Below are positions 29,653-38,285 of a stretch of DNA of 64,000 nucleotides, piece after piece. The stretch is from the NCBI RefSeq assembly GCF_014930365.1, contig NZ_JABXWI010000002.1:582108-646107 (forward strand), read 5' to 3'. A model generated the notes under the pieces. The model saw only the letters and a program-made list of their open reading frames with translations. It did not search any database and was not told the DNA's origin. A program made the translations under genes and the position numbers. This DNA is from Streptomyces caniscabiei (GTDB lineage Bacteria; Actinomycetota; Actinomycetes; Streptomycetales; Streptomycetaceae). How positions within the stretch are numbered: position 1 is the stretch's first letter; every line of letters begins with the position of its first letter.

Positions 29653-31128
29653 ATGATGATCAACGATCTGACGGCGGCCGAGCGGCGGGTGTGGGACGCC
29701 TTTCCGCTCGGCGCGGCGGTGGACTTCGGGACCGAGGACGTCACGACCGTCGCGGACGGGATCACCGCGGACGGCGCCGGCTGGGGGCCCGAACGGACCG
29801 TCCGGGCCCGGGTGTTGCGGGCACTGCTGCTGACCGCTCCGCAGGAGGAGGGCGAGGTCGCCGCCCTCAAGATCGAGGGCGCCCGGATCAGCGGTCGGCT
29901 GGAACTGAAGTACGCGACGGTCGAGAGCGTCGTACGGCTGAGCGGCTGTCACTTCGACGAGATCCCCGACTTCTCCGGCGCGCACTTCAACTACCTCAAT
30001 CTGTCCAAGTCCACGCTGCCCGGCCTGCGTTCGGCGCGGGCGCGCGTCGACGGCGGGCTGCGGCTGACGGGGTGCCGGTTCCGGGGGCCGGTGAAGCTCA
30101 CCGGGGCGCAGATCTCCGGGACCCTGTTCATGGAACGGGCCGAGTTCACCGCCTCGGACGGGGAGCCCGCGCTGCGGCTCAACCAGGCGGAGATCGGGGA
30201 GGAGTTGTGCGCTCCCGGGCTGCGCGCGGAGGGCGAGGTCCGGCTCGGCGGCGCCCATGTGGCGGGCAAGGTCGACCTGCGACGCGCCCGGCTGCACCGG
30301 CCCGGCGGTATCGCCCTCGGCGCGGAGACCCTCGCCACCGAGTCCGACGTCGTCCTGCGGCACGCGGACGTGCGCGGACGGGTCGAGCTGCGCGGGGCAC
30401 GTGTGGGCGGCTGGCTGGAGCTGTCCTACGCCCGGCTGTCGAACCCCGGCGGCACGGCGCTGCGGGTGAGCAGCAGTGTCATCAGCGAACTCTGGCTGCG
30501 CGATGGCCCGCCGGTGGAGGGCGTGCTGAACCTGCGCCGCGCCCAGATAGAGGTGCTGTTCGTCGAGCCGGACAAACTGCCGGACCAGGTCCTCCTCAAC
30601 AGCCTCACCTACACCTCCCTGATCCCGCACGTGCCCGCCGAGCGGCGGCTGCCGATGCTGGAGCGGGACGGGGAGGGGTATCTGCCCTACTCCTACGAGC
30701 AGTTGACCGCCGCCTACCGCAGGATCGGTGACGACGACGCGGCCCGGCGGGTCCAGCTCGCCAAGCAGCGCCGGCATCGCGCCACGCTCCGCCTGCCCGG
30801 GCGGCTCTGGGGTTACGCCCAGGACGCCACCGTCGGCTACGGCTTCCGTCCGCTGCGCGCGGCGATCTGGCTGCTGTCGCTGATGGCGGTGGGCTCGGTG
30901 GCGTACGCGGTGCACGCGCCCAGCCCGCTCAAGGCGGACGAGGCCCCGGTGTTCAACCCGGTCGTCTACACCCTTGATCTACTCCTGCCGATCATCGACT
31001 TCGGGCAGGAGCGGGCCTACGCGCCCGAGGGCTGGTCCCAGTGGCTGTCGTACGTCCTCGTCATCACCGGCTGGATCCTGGCGACGACGGTCGTGACGGG
31101 CGTGACCCGCACGGTCAGCCGCCAGTGA
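29653..31128 (+). CDS. Membrane protein with beta-helix-like repeats
   Basis: A 491-aa protein of the type usually annotated 'membrane-associated oxidoreductase' in Streptomyces without experimental basis. Residues about 60-320 are imperfect repeats with alternating short strands (GARISGRLELKYATVE, GAQISGTLFMERAEF, GAHVAGKVDLRRARL, GARVGGWLELSYARL), suggesting a right-handed beta-helix. Near the C-terminus are two transmembrane helices (AAIWLLSLMAVGSVAYAV and WLSYVLVITGWILATTVV). Start is ATG 29653 or 29656 with GGTGAG upstream; GTG 29638 is also open. Function unknown; it ends a three-gene run after the heme enzyme. Confidence 0.72.
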   Translation: MMINDLTAAERRVWDAFPLGAAVDFGTEDVTTVADGITADGAGWGPERTVRARVLRALLLTAPQEEGEVAALKIEGARISGRLELKYATVESVVRLSGCHFDEIPDFSGAHFNYLNLSKSTLPGLRSARARVDGGLRLTGCRFRGPVKLTGAQISGTLFMERAEFTASDGEPALRLNQAEIGEELCAPGLRAEGEVRLGGAHVAGKVDLRRARLHRPGGIALGAETLATESDVVLRHADVRGRVELRGARVGGWLELSYARLSNPGGTALRVSSSVISELWLRDGPPVEGVLNLRRAQIEVLFVEPDKLPDQVLLNSLTYTSLIPHVPAERRLPMLERDGEGYLPYSYEQLTAAYRRIGDDDAARRVQLAKQRRHRATLRLPGRLWGYAQDATVGYGFRPLRAAIWLLSLMAVGSVAYAVHAPSPLKADEAPVFNPVVYTLDLLLPIIDFGQERAYAPEGWSQWLSYVLVITGWILATTVVTGVTRTVSRQ

Positions 31129-31156
31129 CCTCCGGGTCCTTTCACCCCGCCTCCCC

Positions 31157-32947
31157 TCAACCGACGGGGCGTCGCACGTGCTGGGCGGCGAGGCGCACGG
31201 GTGCGTTCTGGGCGCCGTAGCCCTGGTATCCGGCGTCGCGCTGGACGAGTTCGAAGAAGACGCGGCCGACGGTCTCGGTGTAGCAGTGGCGGAACGCGCC
31301 GCCCGCGTCGCGGTCGTAGAGGATGCCGAGTTCCCGGTACGTCTCCAGCTCGCCGTCGGCGAACGCGAACCGTGCGGCCAGGTCGTCGTGGTAGTTCGCT
31401 GGGACGGCCAGCAGCCGGCCCCCGGCCGCGCGGAAGGCGCGGGCCGCGGCGACGATGTCGTCCGTGGCGAGGGCGATGTGCTGGGCGCGGGCCGTGTCGT
31501 CGGTGGGGGCGGGGCCGACGCTGAGTGCGATGCGGACGCTGCCGTCGTCGTTGGTCACCGGGCGGCTGCGGAACAGACCGTAGGGGTCGGCGACGTCGAC
31601 GCTGTCGCTGGCGTGCAGGCCGAGCACCGTGCGGTGGAAGAGGGCCGCCTCGTCGAACTGGTGCCAGGGCTGGGTGAGGGCGAGGTGGTCGACGCGGTGG
31701 ACGTGGCCGGCGGCGTCCGGGTGGGCCACGGGGCGGAAGTCGCCGGTCCAGCTGGGGAGTCCGGGGCGGTCGGTCGCGCAGAAGAAGAGTTCGGTGCCGT
31801 CGGGCGCGGCGACCGCGTCGAGCGGCGCGTCCTCGGCGGTGCGGCGGCGCGGCAGCACCGGCGCGAGCAGGGCCTCGGCGCGGCGGGCGGCGCCGGCCGG
31901 GTCCGGTGACTCCAGTCCGATCGCGGCGAGCTGGGTGCCGTCGCGCCGGGCGGCCGGGCCGGTGTTGACCAGCACCCGTGCCTCGCCCTGCTGCCACAGG
32001 TCCACCGGCTTGCCGCGATGGCGTGCCGTGCGGGCGAAGCCGAGTGCGCCGAGCAGCGCGGCCACGGGTTCGGCGTCGGGGGTGACCAGTTCGGCGAAGG
32101 CGACGCCCGTGGGCACCACCCGTTTCGGCAGCGTGGCGATACCGGCCGCCTCCTGGAGCATCAGCAGCGAACGGTGGGCGTCCACGGCGGTGGGGCCAGC
32201 CTCGGCCTGCCGAAAGACGTCGTTGAAGACCTCCAACGACAGCGGCCCGTCGTATCCGGCCGCCCGCACATGCCCGACCAGCCCGGTGACGTCGAGGCCG
32301 CCCTGCCCGGGGAAACAGCGGTAGTGCCGGCTCCACTGGAGCACGTCCATCGCCATCAGCGGAGCGTCGGCGAGCTGGAGGAAGAAGATCTTCTCGCCCG
32401 GGATGTCCTCGATACCCTTGGGGTCTGAGCCCCGGGCCAGGATGTGGAAGCTGTCCAGGCAGGTCCCGAGCGCGGGGTGGTCGGCCGCCTCCACGATGCG
32501 CCACGCGTGGTCGTAGGTGTTGACGTGCCGCCCCCACGCCAGCGCCTCGTAGGCGACCCGGATGCCGAACTCTTCCGCGAGCAAAGCTAGTTGGCGCATG
32601 TGGTACGCGGCGAGCGCGTCGTCGTCCTCGGCGAGCGGATGGACGCTGGAGCAGACGAGCACCGTGTCGCAGCCGAGCCGCCCCATCAGCTCGAACTTGT
32701 GCCGGGCCCGCCGCAGGTTCTCCGCGAACACCTCCGTCGGCACGGCCTCGATGTCCCGCATCGGCTGGTAGAGATCGATGCTCAGCCCGAGGTCCGCACA
32801 GCGCGCCCGCACCTCCTCCGGCGCGAGCGGACTGGCCAGCAGATCGTTCTCGAAGATCTCCACCCCGTCGAACCCGGCCCGCGAGACGGCGGCGAGCTTC
32901 TCGGTGAGCGACCCACTGAGAGAGACGGTGGCGATGGACGTACGCAT
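31157..32947 (-). CDS. Bifunctional-type 3-dehydroshikimate dehydratase (isomerase-like plus HPPD-like domains)
   Basis: Predicted to turn 3-dehydroshikimate into protocatechuate. The 596-aa protein has an N-terminal xylose-isomerase-like TIM barrel (FDGVEIFENDLL, EAGPTAVDAH; metal-ligand candidates YEALAWGRHVN, CLDSFHI, FLQLADAP, SLEVFNDVF) and a C-terminal VOC/4-hydroxyphenylpyruvate-dioxygenase-like half (VDHLALTQPWHQFDEA, QHIALATDDIVAAARAF, FELVQRDAGYQGYGAQNAP). This two-part layout is that of QuiC-type dehydratases. ATG at 32947 follows AAGGAG; a TTG two codons earlier is less likely. It follows the shikimate dehydrogenase gene in a minus-strand pair. Confidence 0.85.
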   Translation of the reverse strand: MRTSIATVSLSGSLTEKLAAVSRAGFDGVEIFENDLLASPLAPEEVRARCADLGLSIDLYQPMRDIEAVPTEVFAENLRRARHKFELMGRLGCDTVLVCSSVHPLAEDDDALAAYHMRQLALLAEEFGIRVAYEALAWGRHVNTYDHAWRIVEAADHPALGTCLDSFHILARGSDPKGIEDIPGEKIFFLQLADAPLMAMDVLQWSRHYRCFPGQGGLDVTGLVGHVRAAGYDGPLSLEVFNDVFRQAEAGPTAVDAHRSLLMLQEAAGIATLPKRVVPTGVAFAELVTPDAEPVAALLGALGFARTARHRGKPVDLWQQGEARVLVNTGPAARRDGTQLAAIGLESPDPAGAARRAEALLAPVLPRRRTAEDAPLDAVAAPDGTELFFCATDRPGLPSWTGDFRPVAHPDAAGHVHRVDHLALTQPWHQFDEAALFHRTVLGLHASDSVDVADPYGLFRSRPVTNDDGSVRIALSVGPAPTDDTARAQHIALATDDIVAAARAFRAAGGRLLAVPANYHDDLAARFAFADGELETYRELGILYDRDAGGAFRHCYTETVGRVFFELVQRDAGYQGYGAQNAPVRLAAQHVRRPVG

Positions 32948-32970
32948 GGGCAACTCCTTGCAACAGGGTC

Positions 32971-33024
32971 ACGCCCCTGTAAGGGGCGCGGGGAACTGCG
33001 CGATCAACCACGACGGACCCGCAG
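32971..33024. repeat. Dispersed intergenic repeat, second copy
   Basis: A small hairpin (CGCCCCT-GTA-AGGGGCG, 32972-32988) leads into GGGGCGCGGGGAACTGCGCG and a CCACGACGGAC segment. The same order, with a few substitutions, is found at 6357-6395. Such units recur between genes in many Streptomyces genomes. Here it separates two genes of a probable operon. Confidence 0.65.
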
Positions 33025-33052
33025 CCGACACACCGGACCGCCACCGCGGCGC

Positions 33053-33928
33053 TTAGTTACGCGCACCCGCAGCCCCGGCCAACTCACCGATGTCCGCCAA
33101 CATCCGCGAAGCGTCCGGCTCACGCCCGGTGAACAGCCGAAACGCGTCGGCCGCCTGGAACACGGCCATCCCCCCGCCGTCCAGCGTGGCGCAGCCGAGC
33201 CCCCGCGCGGCCCGCAGCAACTCGGTCTCCAACGGCCGGTACACCACCTCCGCCACCCACAGCCCGGGACGCAGCAGCTCGGCGGCGAACGGCAGCCCGG
33301 GGTGGGCCGCCATCCCCGTCGGCGTCGCGTGCACGACACCGTCGGCCGCTCCGAGCAGCGCGGGCAGCGCGTCCGGCGCCGCCGCGTCGGCCCGCCCCGC
33401 ACCGAAGTGCCGGTCGAGGGAGGCGGCGAGGTCCGCCGCCCGGTCGGGCAGCGCGTCGACGACGGTGACGTGCTCGGCGCCGAGGGTGAGCGTGGCGTGG
33501 GCGACGGCCGCGCCCGCGCCACCGGCGCCCAGCTGCACCACGTTCTCCAGCGGGGCGTCGGGCAGCCCGCGCGCGAAGGACGCGGCGAAGCCGGTGACGT
33601 CCGTGTTGTGGCCGACGGCGCGGCCGTCCTCGAAGACCACCGTGTTGACGGCGCCGAGCGCGGCGGCCTGCGGAGCGAGACCGTCGAGGTGCTCGATGAC
33701 CAGCTGCTTGCAGGGGTGTGTGATGTTCAGCCCGTCGAAGCCCAGGTCACGGGCGGCGCGCACCAGATCGCCCACCGCCTCCGGCCCGACGCCGAGGTCG
33801 TCGATGTCGATCAGCCGGTACACGTAGCGCAGACCCTGCCGGTCGGCCTCCCGCTCGTGCAGGGCGGGGCTGAGGGACGGCCCGATGCCGGAGCCGATGA
33901 GGCCGACGAGATACGAGTCCTTGGCCAC
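33053..33928 (-). CDS. Shikimate dehydrogenase family protein
   Basis: NAD(P)-dependent oxidoreductase interconverting shikimate (or quinate) and its 3-dehydro form. The 291-aa protein has the substrate motif SLSPALHE, catalytic Lys in NITHPCKQ, Asn/Asp in GHNTDVTGF and the cofactor loop LGAGGAGAA. GTG at 33928. Next to a dehydroshikimate dehydratase, a TetR regulator and an MHS transporter, it more likely works in quinate/shikimate catabolism than in aromatic amino acid synthesis. Confidence 0.9.
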   Translation of the reverse strand: MAKDSYLVGLIGSGIGPSLSPALHEREADRQGLRYVYRLIDIDDLGVGPEAVGDLVRAARDLGFDGLNITHPCKQLVIEHLDGLAPQAAALGAVNTVVFEDGRAVGHNTDVTGFAASFARGLPDAPLENVVQLGAGGAGAAVAHATLTLGAEHVTVVDALPDRAADLAASLDRHFGAGRADAAAPDALPALLGAADGVVHATPTGMAAHPGLPFAAELLRPGLWVAEVVYRPLETELLRAARGLGCATLDGGGMAVFQAADAFRLFTGREPDASRMLADIGELAGAAGARN

Positions 33929-33947
33929 GGCGGCCCTCCCGCGAGAT

Positions 33948-33971
33948 CTAATGTACGAACTAGTACGTTAG
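33948..33971. promoter_or_regulatory. Probable TetR operator between shikimate dehydrogenase and tetR genes
   Basis: An imperfect 24-bp inverted repeat: CTAATGTAC, six bases, GTACGTTAG, with one mismatch per arm. It is A/T-rich and lies 20 bases before the shikimate dehydrogenase start and 88 bases before the divergent tetR gene. A related half-site (AGTGCGTTA) occurs at 34842-34850 before the transporter gene. Confidence 0.55.
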
Positions 33972-34058
33972 TAATAGCAGGCGCTCCCTCCCGAGGGAAG
34001 ACCGTCGCCGCAGCTCCTAGAATCACGGGCACCGGCCGCACTCGCCCGAAGGAACCCG

Positions 34059-34724
34059 ATGACCAGCGTCGAAGAACCGGCACGACAGAACGGGCGCATC
34101 CGTGACGCCGCCCGCACCAGGGCCGAGATCCTCGACGTCGCGACCAAGGAGTTCGCCCGTTCCGGGTTCGCCGGGGCCCGGGTCGACGAGATCGCCGCCC
34201 GGACCCGCACCACGAAGCGGATGATCTACTACTACTTCGGCGGCAAGGAGAAGCTGTTCACCGCCGTGCTGGAGCGGGCGTACTCCGTGATCCGGCAGAC
34301 CGAGCAGGAGCTGGACGTCGAGCACCTGGACCCCGTGGCGGCCATCCGCCGGCTCGCCGAGGTGACGTTCGACCACCATGAGGCGCACCCCGACTTCATC
34401 CGCCTGGTCAGCATCGAGAACATCCACGAGGCCGAGCACATCGCCTCCTCCGAGATGCTCGCCACCATCGGCTCGCCCGCGCTGGACGTGATCCGCCGGA
34501 TCCTGGAGTCGGGCCAGGAGTCGGGCCTGTTCACCGCCGACGTCGACGCCGTCGACCTGCACGCGATGATCAGCGCGTTCTGCTTCTTCCGGGTGGCCAA
34601 CCGGCACACCTTCGGCGCCCTCTTCGGCCGTGACCTCATCGACGCCGGACGGCGGGACCACTACCGCCAGATGCTCGGCGACATGGTGATCGCCTATCTG
34701 ACGGCGGACCGCGCGGCGGACTGA
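34059..34724 (+). CDS. TetR-family transcriptional regulator
   Basis: A 221-aa repressor. N-terminal HTH: RTRAEILDVATKEFARSGFAG followed by VDEIAARTRTTKRMIYYYFGGKEKLFTAVLERAY, a textbook TetR recognition helix (in part RTTKRMIYYYFGGKE). The C-terminal ligand domain is all-helical. It lies between the shikimate-type catabolic pair and the transporter, so it probably represses both and responds to quinate, shikimate or protocatechuate. ATG at 34059; ribosome-binding site GAAGGAA. Confidence 0.92.
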   Translation: MTSVEEPARQNGRIRDAARTRAEILDVATKEFARSGFAGARVDEIAARTRTTKRMIYYYFGGKEKLFTAVLERAYSVIRQTEQELDVEHLDPVAAIRRLAEVTFDHHEAHPDFIRLVSIENIHEAEHIASSEMLATIGSPALDVIRRILESGQESGLFTADVDAVDLHAMISAFCFFRVANRHTFGALFGRDLIDAGRRDHYRQMLGDMVIAYLTADRAAD

Positions 34725-34787
34725 GCCGCCGGGCGGGGCGCACGGTCTCGGTCGGGTCTCGGCCGGAAGTTCCTCCCGCGGCGCCTC

Positions 34788-34816
34788 TTGACACCCGGGA
34801 AACGTCGGCGCAACAT
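34788..34816 (+). promoter_or_regulatory. Predicted promoter of the MHS transporter gene
   Basis: A perfect TTGACA (34788-34793), 17 bases, then CAACAT (34811-34816). A TetR-like half-site follows at 34832-34855, where binding would block initiation. Confidence 0.55.
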
Positions 34817-34991
34817 CCGTAGCCAACCGCTACTAACTATCCAGTGCGTTAATTAGCCCGGGTAGCGCCCGGCACGGCCGCCCCGCCACCCCAGGGACCG
34901 GCCCCCTCCCCCCTGTGATTCGCCCCGCCCCGCCTTGCCTTCCTCCGCTTCGCCCCCCTCTCATGGGGAGATCCCTCGAAGGAGCCACGCC

Positions 34992-36332
34992 GTGTCCGTC
35001 CCCGCCGCACCTCCCGGCCAGCCCAAGAAGGCCGCCACGGCCGCCTGGATCGGCAGCGCCCTGGAGTACTACGACTTCTTCATCTACGGCAGCGCCGCCG
35101 CCCTGATCTTCCCGACGGTCTTCTTCGACGAGTCCGACCCGGCCACCGCGACCCTGCTCTCGCTGGCCACCTTCGGTGTCGCCTACGCGGCGCGGCCGAT
35201 CGGCGCGCTGTTCCTCGGGCACTACGGCGACCGAGTGGGCCGCAAGAAGATCATGGTCTTCACACTGATCCTGATGGGCCTGTCGACGTTCCTGATCGGC
35301 TGCCTGCCCACCCGCGACCAGGTCGGCACCCTCGCCCCGGTCCTCCTGGTGCTCTGCCGTGTCCTGCAAGGCATATCGGCGGCCGGTGAGCAGGCCAGCG
35401 CGAACTCCATGACGCTGGAGCACGCGCCGTCGGACCGGCGCGGGTTCTTCACCAGCTTCACCCTGAGCGGCACCCAGGGCGGGCAGCTGCTCGCCACCCT
35501 GGTCTTCATCCCGATCGCCGCGCTCCCCGAGGACCAGTTGCTCTCCTGGGGCTGGCGCGTCCCGTTCTGGATGAGCATCGCCGTCGCCGTCGTCGGCTAC
35601 GTCATCCGGCGCACCCTGGACGAGACCCCGGCCTTCACCCAGCAGACCGAGTCCGAGGGCGTCGCCAAGCTGCCACTGGCCGTCCTGCTGCGCGAGCACT
35701 GGGCGGACGTGCTCCGGGTGATCGCGGGCGCCCTGGTCGCCTCGGTCTCCACGATCTTCACCGTGTGGGCGCTGGCGTACGGCACGAGCGACTCGGTCGG
35801 CCTGTCCCGTTCGTCGATGCTGTGGGTGGGCGCGCTCGCCAACCTGGTCGCGCTCACCGCGATCCCGCTGTGGGCCACGCTCTCCGACCGCATCGGCCGC
35901 CGCCCGGTGTTCCTGATCGGTTCGGCCGGCAGCGCGGTGCTGATGTTCGTCTACCTGTGGGCGATCTCCACCGGCGCCTACCCGCTCGTCCTGATCCTCG
36001 GCATCGTCACCTTCGGTGTCGTCTACAGCGCCGCGAACGGCATCTGGCCCTCCTTCTACGGCGAGATGTTCTCCACCCGGGTCCGGCTGTCCGGCATGGC
36101 CATCGGCACCCAGATCGGCTTCGCCGTCGCCGGTTTCGCCGTCACCTTCGCCGCGCAGATCGCCGGCCCGGACGGTGACGACTGGTTCGCGGTCGCCCTG
36201 TTCACGGCGGCCCTGTGCGTCCCGCCGGTCATCGCCGCGCTCACCGCCCGCGAGACCCACCGGATCCCGACGGAACTCCTCGGCACCCGCGCCCCGCGCG
36301 AGAAGAACGACCGGGAGCGCGTCGCGGCCTGA
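34992..36332 (+). CDS. MFS transporter, metabolite:H+ symporter (shikimate/protocatechuate type)
   Basis: A 446-aa inner-membrane symporter with about 12 helices. The start region AAWIGSALEYYDFFIYGSAAALIFP and GHYGDRVGRKKIMVFTLILMG (in part GHYGDRVGRKK, the MFS loop 2-3 motif) are hallmarks of the metabolite:H+ symporter subfamily that includes ShiA and ProP. GTG at 34992 is chosen for AAGGAG eight bases upstream; the open frame before it is untranslated leader. Given its neighbours it likely imports shikimate, quinate or a related hydroxy acid. Confidence 0.9.
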   Translation: MSVPAAPPGQPKKAATAAWIGSALEYYDFFIYGSAAALIFPTVFFDESDPATATLLSLATFGVAYAARPIGALFLGHYGDRVGRKKIMVFTLILMGLSTFLIGCLPTRDQVGTLAPVLLVLCRVLQGISAAGEQASANSMTLEHAPSDRRGFFTSFTLSGTQGGQLLATLVFIPIAALPEDQLLSWGWRVPFWMSIAVAVVGYVIRRTLDETPAFTQQTESEGVAKLPLAVLLREHWADVLRVIAGALVASVSTIFTVWALAYGTSDSVGLSRSSMLWVGALANLVALTAIPLWATLSDRIGRRPVFLIGSAGSAVLMFVYLWAISTGAYPLVLILGIVTFGVVYSAANGIWPSFYGEMFSTRVRLSGMAIGTQIGFAVAGFAVTFAAQIAGPDGDDWFAVALFTAALCVPPVIAALTARETHRIPTELLGTRAPREKNDRERVAA

Positions 36333-36353
36333 GCCACGGCCCGGTACCGCCCC

Positions 36354-36390
36354 GAGTCCCCGGGCGCCCCGCGAGGGGGCCCGGGGACTC
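36354..36390 (+). terminator. Hairpin terminator after the MHS transporter gene
   Basis: GAGTCCCCGGGCGCCCC and its near-complement form a stem of about 16 bp around GCGA, 21 bases after the stop codon. No T-run, as usual in Streptomyces. Confidence 0.75.
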
Positions 36391-36498
36391 CCGCGTGGAG
36401 CCGGAGGCGTGTGCACCCCCCTGCGAAGGCGCGGGCGGCTCGGCGGGATGATGATCGCACCGCCGCGACCACGCGGCACCACACCGCAGGGGGACGAT

Positions 36499-37077
36499 GT
36501 GAAGCGCGGCGAGGACCCTTACAAAGCCACCCCGCCTCCATGGCAGGGATGGCCCCCGGCCGAGACGAGCCGACGGCGCCGGCGGATCGTCCCGCTCGTC
36601 CCGCTCGTCGGCGCGGCGGGGTGCGGCCTGCTGGTCCTGCTCGGGATCGGCCTGTCCTTCGGGCTGGTCATCCTGAGTGGTCTCGCGCTCCCCGTACCCG
36701 GCGGCAAACCCCTGACCATGAGCACGGCCGGGATCACGGGCACGTGGGTGGACGAGGGGGGCGGGCGTCTGGTGCTGAAGGAGGACGGGACGTTCACCTC
36801 GACCGAGATCTGCGGCGACTTCGACGACAACGACGACGACGGCTTCGACGACGTCCTCGCCCCGAACCCCGGCACAGGCACGTGGGAACGGGACACCCGC
36901 AACGGCGTCGGCACGGACGACCCCGTCTCGACGGTCCACCTCACGTTCACGCCGAGCGGGGTACGGGGCACGTACGAGACGCGGGGCACGAAGAAGAACC
37001 CCAACCTGTGGACGTACATCGGCGACCCCGACGAGAAGAGACTGTGCATGCTCGAACGCGCGGAGACCTCCGGCTGA
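36499..37077 (+). CDS. Small membrane-anchored protein with lipocalin-like outer domain, unknown function
   Basis: About 192 aa. A short charged N-terminus (RRRRR) is followed by a long hydrophobic segment (VPLVGAAGCGLLVLLGIGLSFG onwards) and an exported domain starting TAGITGTWVDEGGGRLVLKEDGTF, the pattern of small beta-barrel 'GTW' proteins. An acidic loop (FDDNDDDGFDDV) might bind Ca2+. GTG at 36499 follows GGGGGAC; ATGs at 36447 and 36450 are possible. No functional family recognised. Confidence 0.7.
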   Translation: MKRGEDPYKATPPPWQGWPPAETSRRRRRIVPLVPLVGAAGCGLLVLLGIGLSFGLVILSGLALPVPGGKPLTMSTAGITGTWVDEGGGRLVLKEDGTFTSTEICGDFDDNDDDGFDDVLAPNPGTGTWERDTRNGVGTDDPVSTVHLTFTPSGVRGTYETRGTKKNPNLWTYIGDPDEKRLCMLERAETSG

Positions 37078-37121
37078 GGTACCCGGCGGTGCCGGCCGAC
37101 CGACGCCGGTCGGCGGCGTGC

Positions 37122-38246
37122 TCAGCCCCAGTGCAGGACCCGCAGACGGTGCGGTGCCGCCGGATCCCGGTCGACGACCTGGACCGGCGCCTCGGCCCAC
37201 TGCCACACACCGACGCCCGGCACCCGGGAGAAGCGGATCCGGCCACGTGTCCCCTCGACCGTGACATGCGGCCAGGACGCGGCGATGCCCGCCCGGTCGG
37301 TGCCGTGCGTGCGCATGGCCTCGGCGAGGACCGCGACCGTGTCGTAGCCCTCGAAGGCGACGAAGGAGGGCGCTTCGCCCAGCCGATCGGCGAGGGCCGT
37401 CCCGACCCGTGAGCCGAGGGGACCGAGCCGGTCGGAGTCGTAGCTGAGGAACGGCACTCCGGCCCCGTCGTCCCCCAGCGACGTCACCCAACTGGCAAGC
37501 TCCGGTTGCCCGGCCGGAGCGCCGATCAACACCTCGGCGAGCCGGCGGTCACGGCGGACGGCCCGGACGATCGGCACCGCCGGGTGCGGGTGGCCGACCA
37601 GCAGGAGCAGGGCCGTCGCGCGCCGGTCGGCGAGCGCGTCGCACACGTCGGCGGGGGTGAGCGCGCCGCCGTCGATCTCGTCGACGGTGCCGCCGTACGC
37701 GGCGAGGTGGTCCCGCAGGATGCGGGTCCCGGCGGTCCAGTAGACGCTCGGCTGGGTGACCACGGCGATACGGCGGTGGCCCGCGCCGAGGAGGTGGTCC
37801 GCGTAGATCCGCCAGCCCCGGGACTGCGGCGGGGAGAGGCGTGCGACGCGGTCCGTCGGCCGGTCGGTGAGGGTGTCGAGGACCGCGGAGGAGCAGAGGT
37901 ACGGCAGGCCGAGGGCGTCGGCCCGGCCGGCGACCGTGCGGGCGACGACGCTGTGGTACTCCCCGGCCAGGGCGGCCACCCCGAGGTGTGCCAGTTCGTC
38001 CACGGCCGCCGAGGCCCGCAGCGGGTCGGCGGCGGTGTCCCTGACCACCAGTTCGAGCGGCCGCCCGGCGACACCGCCGGCGTCGTTGACCTCCGCCACG
38101 CCCAGGTCGAGACCGGCGACAAGATGCCGGCCCGCCTCGGCCCAGCCGGGCCGCGTCAGGGGGGCGAGGGCGCCGATCAGGACCGGTCCGCCGGTGTCGT
38201 CCGTGTGCCGGTCCGGGCCGGGCTCGCCTGTGATCATGCCGGACAT
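37122..38246 (-). CDS. Periplasmic-binding-protein-like (Leu/amide-type) ligand-binding protein without signal peptide
   Basis: A 374-aa type-I binding-protein fold: VLIGALAPLTRPGWAEAGRHLVAGLDLGVAEVN at the start (in part IGALAPLTRPGWAEAG), GVAGRPLELVVRDTAADP, and GEYHSVVARTVAGRADALGLPYLCSSA. No lipobox or signal peptide precedes it, unlike transport binding proteins, so it may be a cytoplasmic sensor like AmiC. Start is uncertain: ATG 38246 or 38237, neither with a good ribosome-binding site. It is divergent from a TetR gene across a dense operator array and is probably controlled by it. Confidence 0.78.
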   Translation of the reverse strand: MSGMITGEPGPDRHTDDTGGPVLIGALAPLTRPGWAEAGRHLVAGLDLGVAEVNDAGGVAGRPLELVVRDTAADPLRASAAVDELAHLGVAALAGEYHSVVARTVAGRADALGLPYLCSSAVLDTLTDRPTDRVARLSPPQSRGWRIYADHLLGAGHRRIAVVTQPSVYWTAGTRILRDHLAAYGGTVDEIDGGALTPADVCDALADRRATALLLLVGHPHPAVPIVRAVRRDRRLAEVLIGAPAGQPELASWVTSLGDDGAGVPFLSYDSDRLGPLGSRVGTALADRLGEAPSFVAFEGYDTVAVLAEAMRTHGTDRAGIAASWPHVTVEGTRGRIRFSRVPGVGVWQWAEAPVQVVDRDPAAPHRLRVLHWG

Positions 38247-38285
38247 TGCAGCCGCGGCCGCCGCGGCGGGCAACCGAATATCGCG

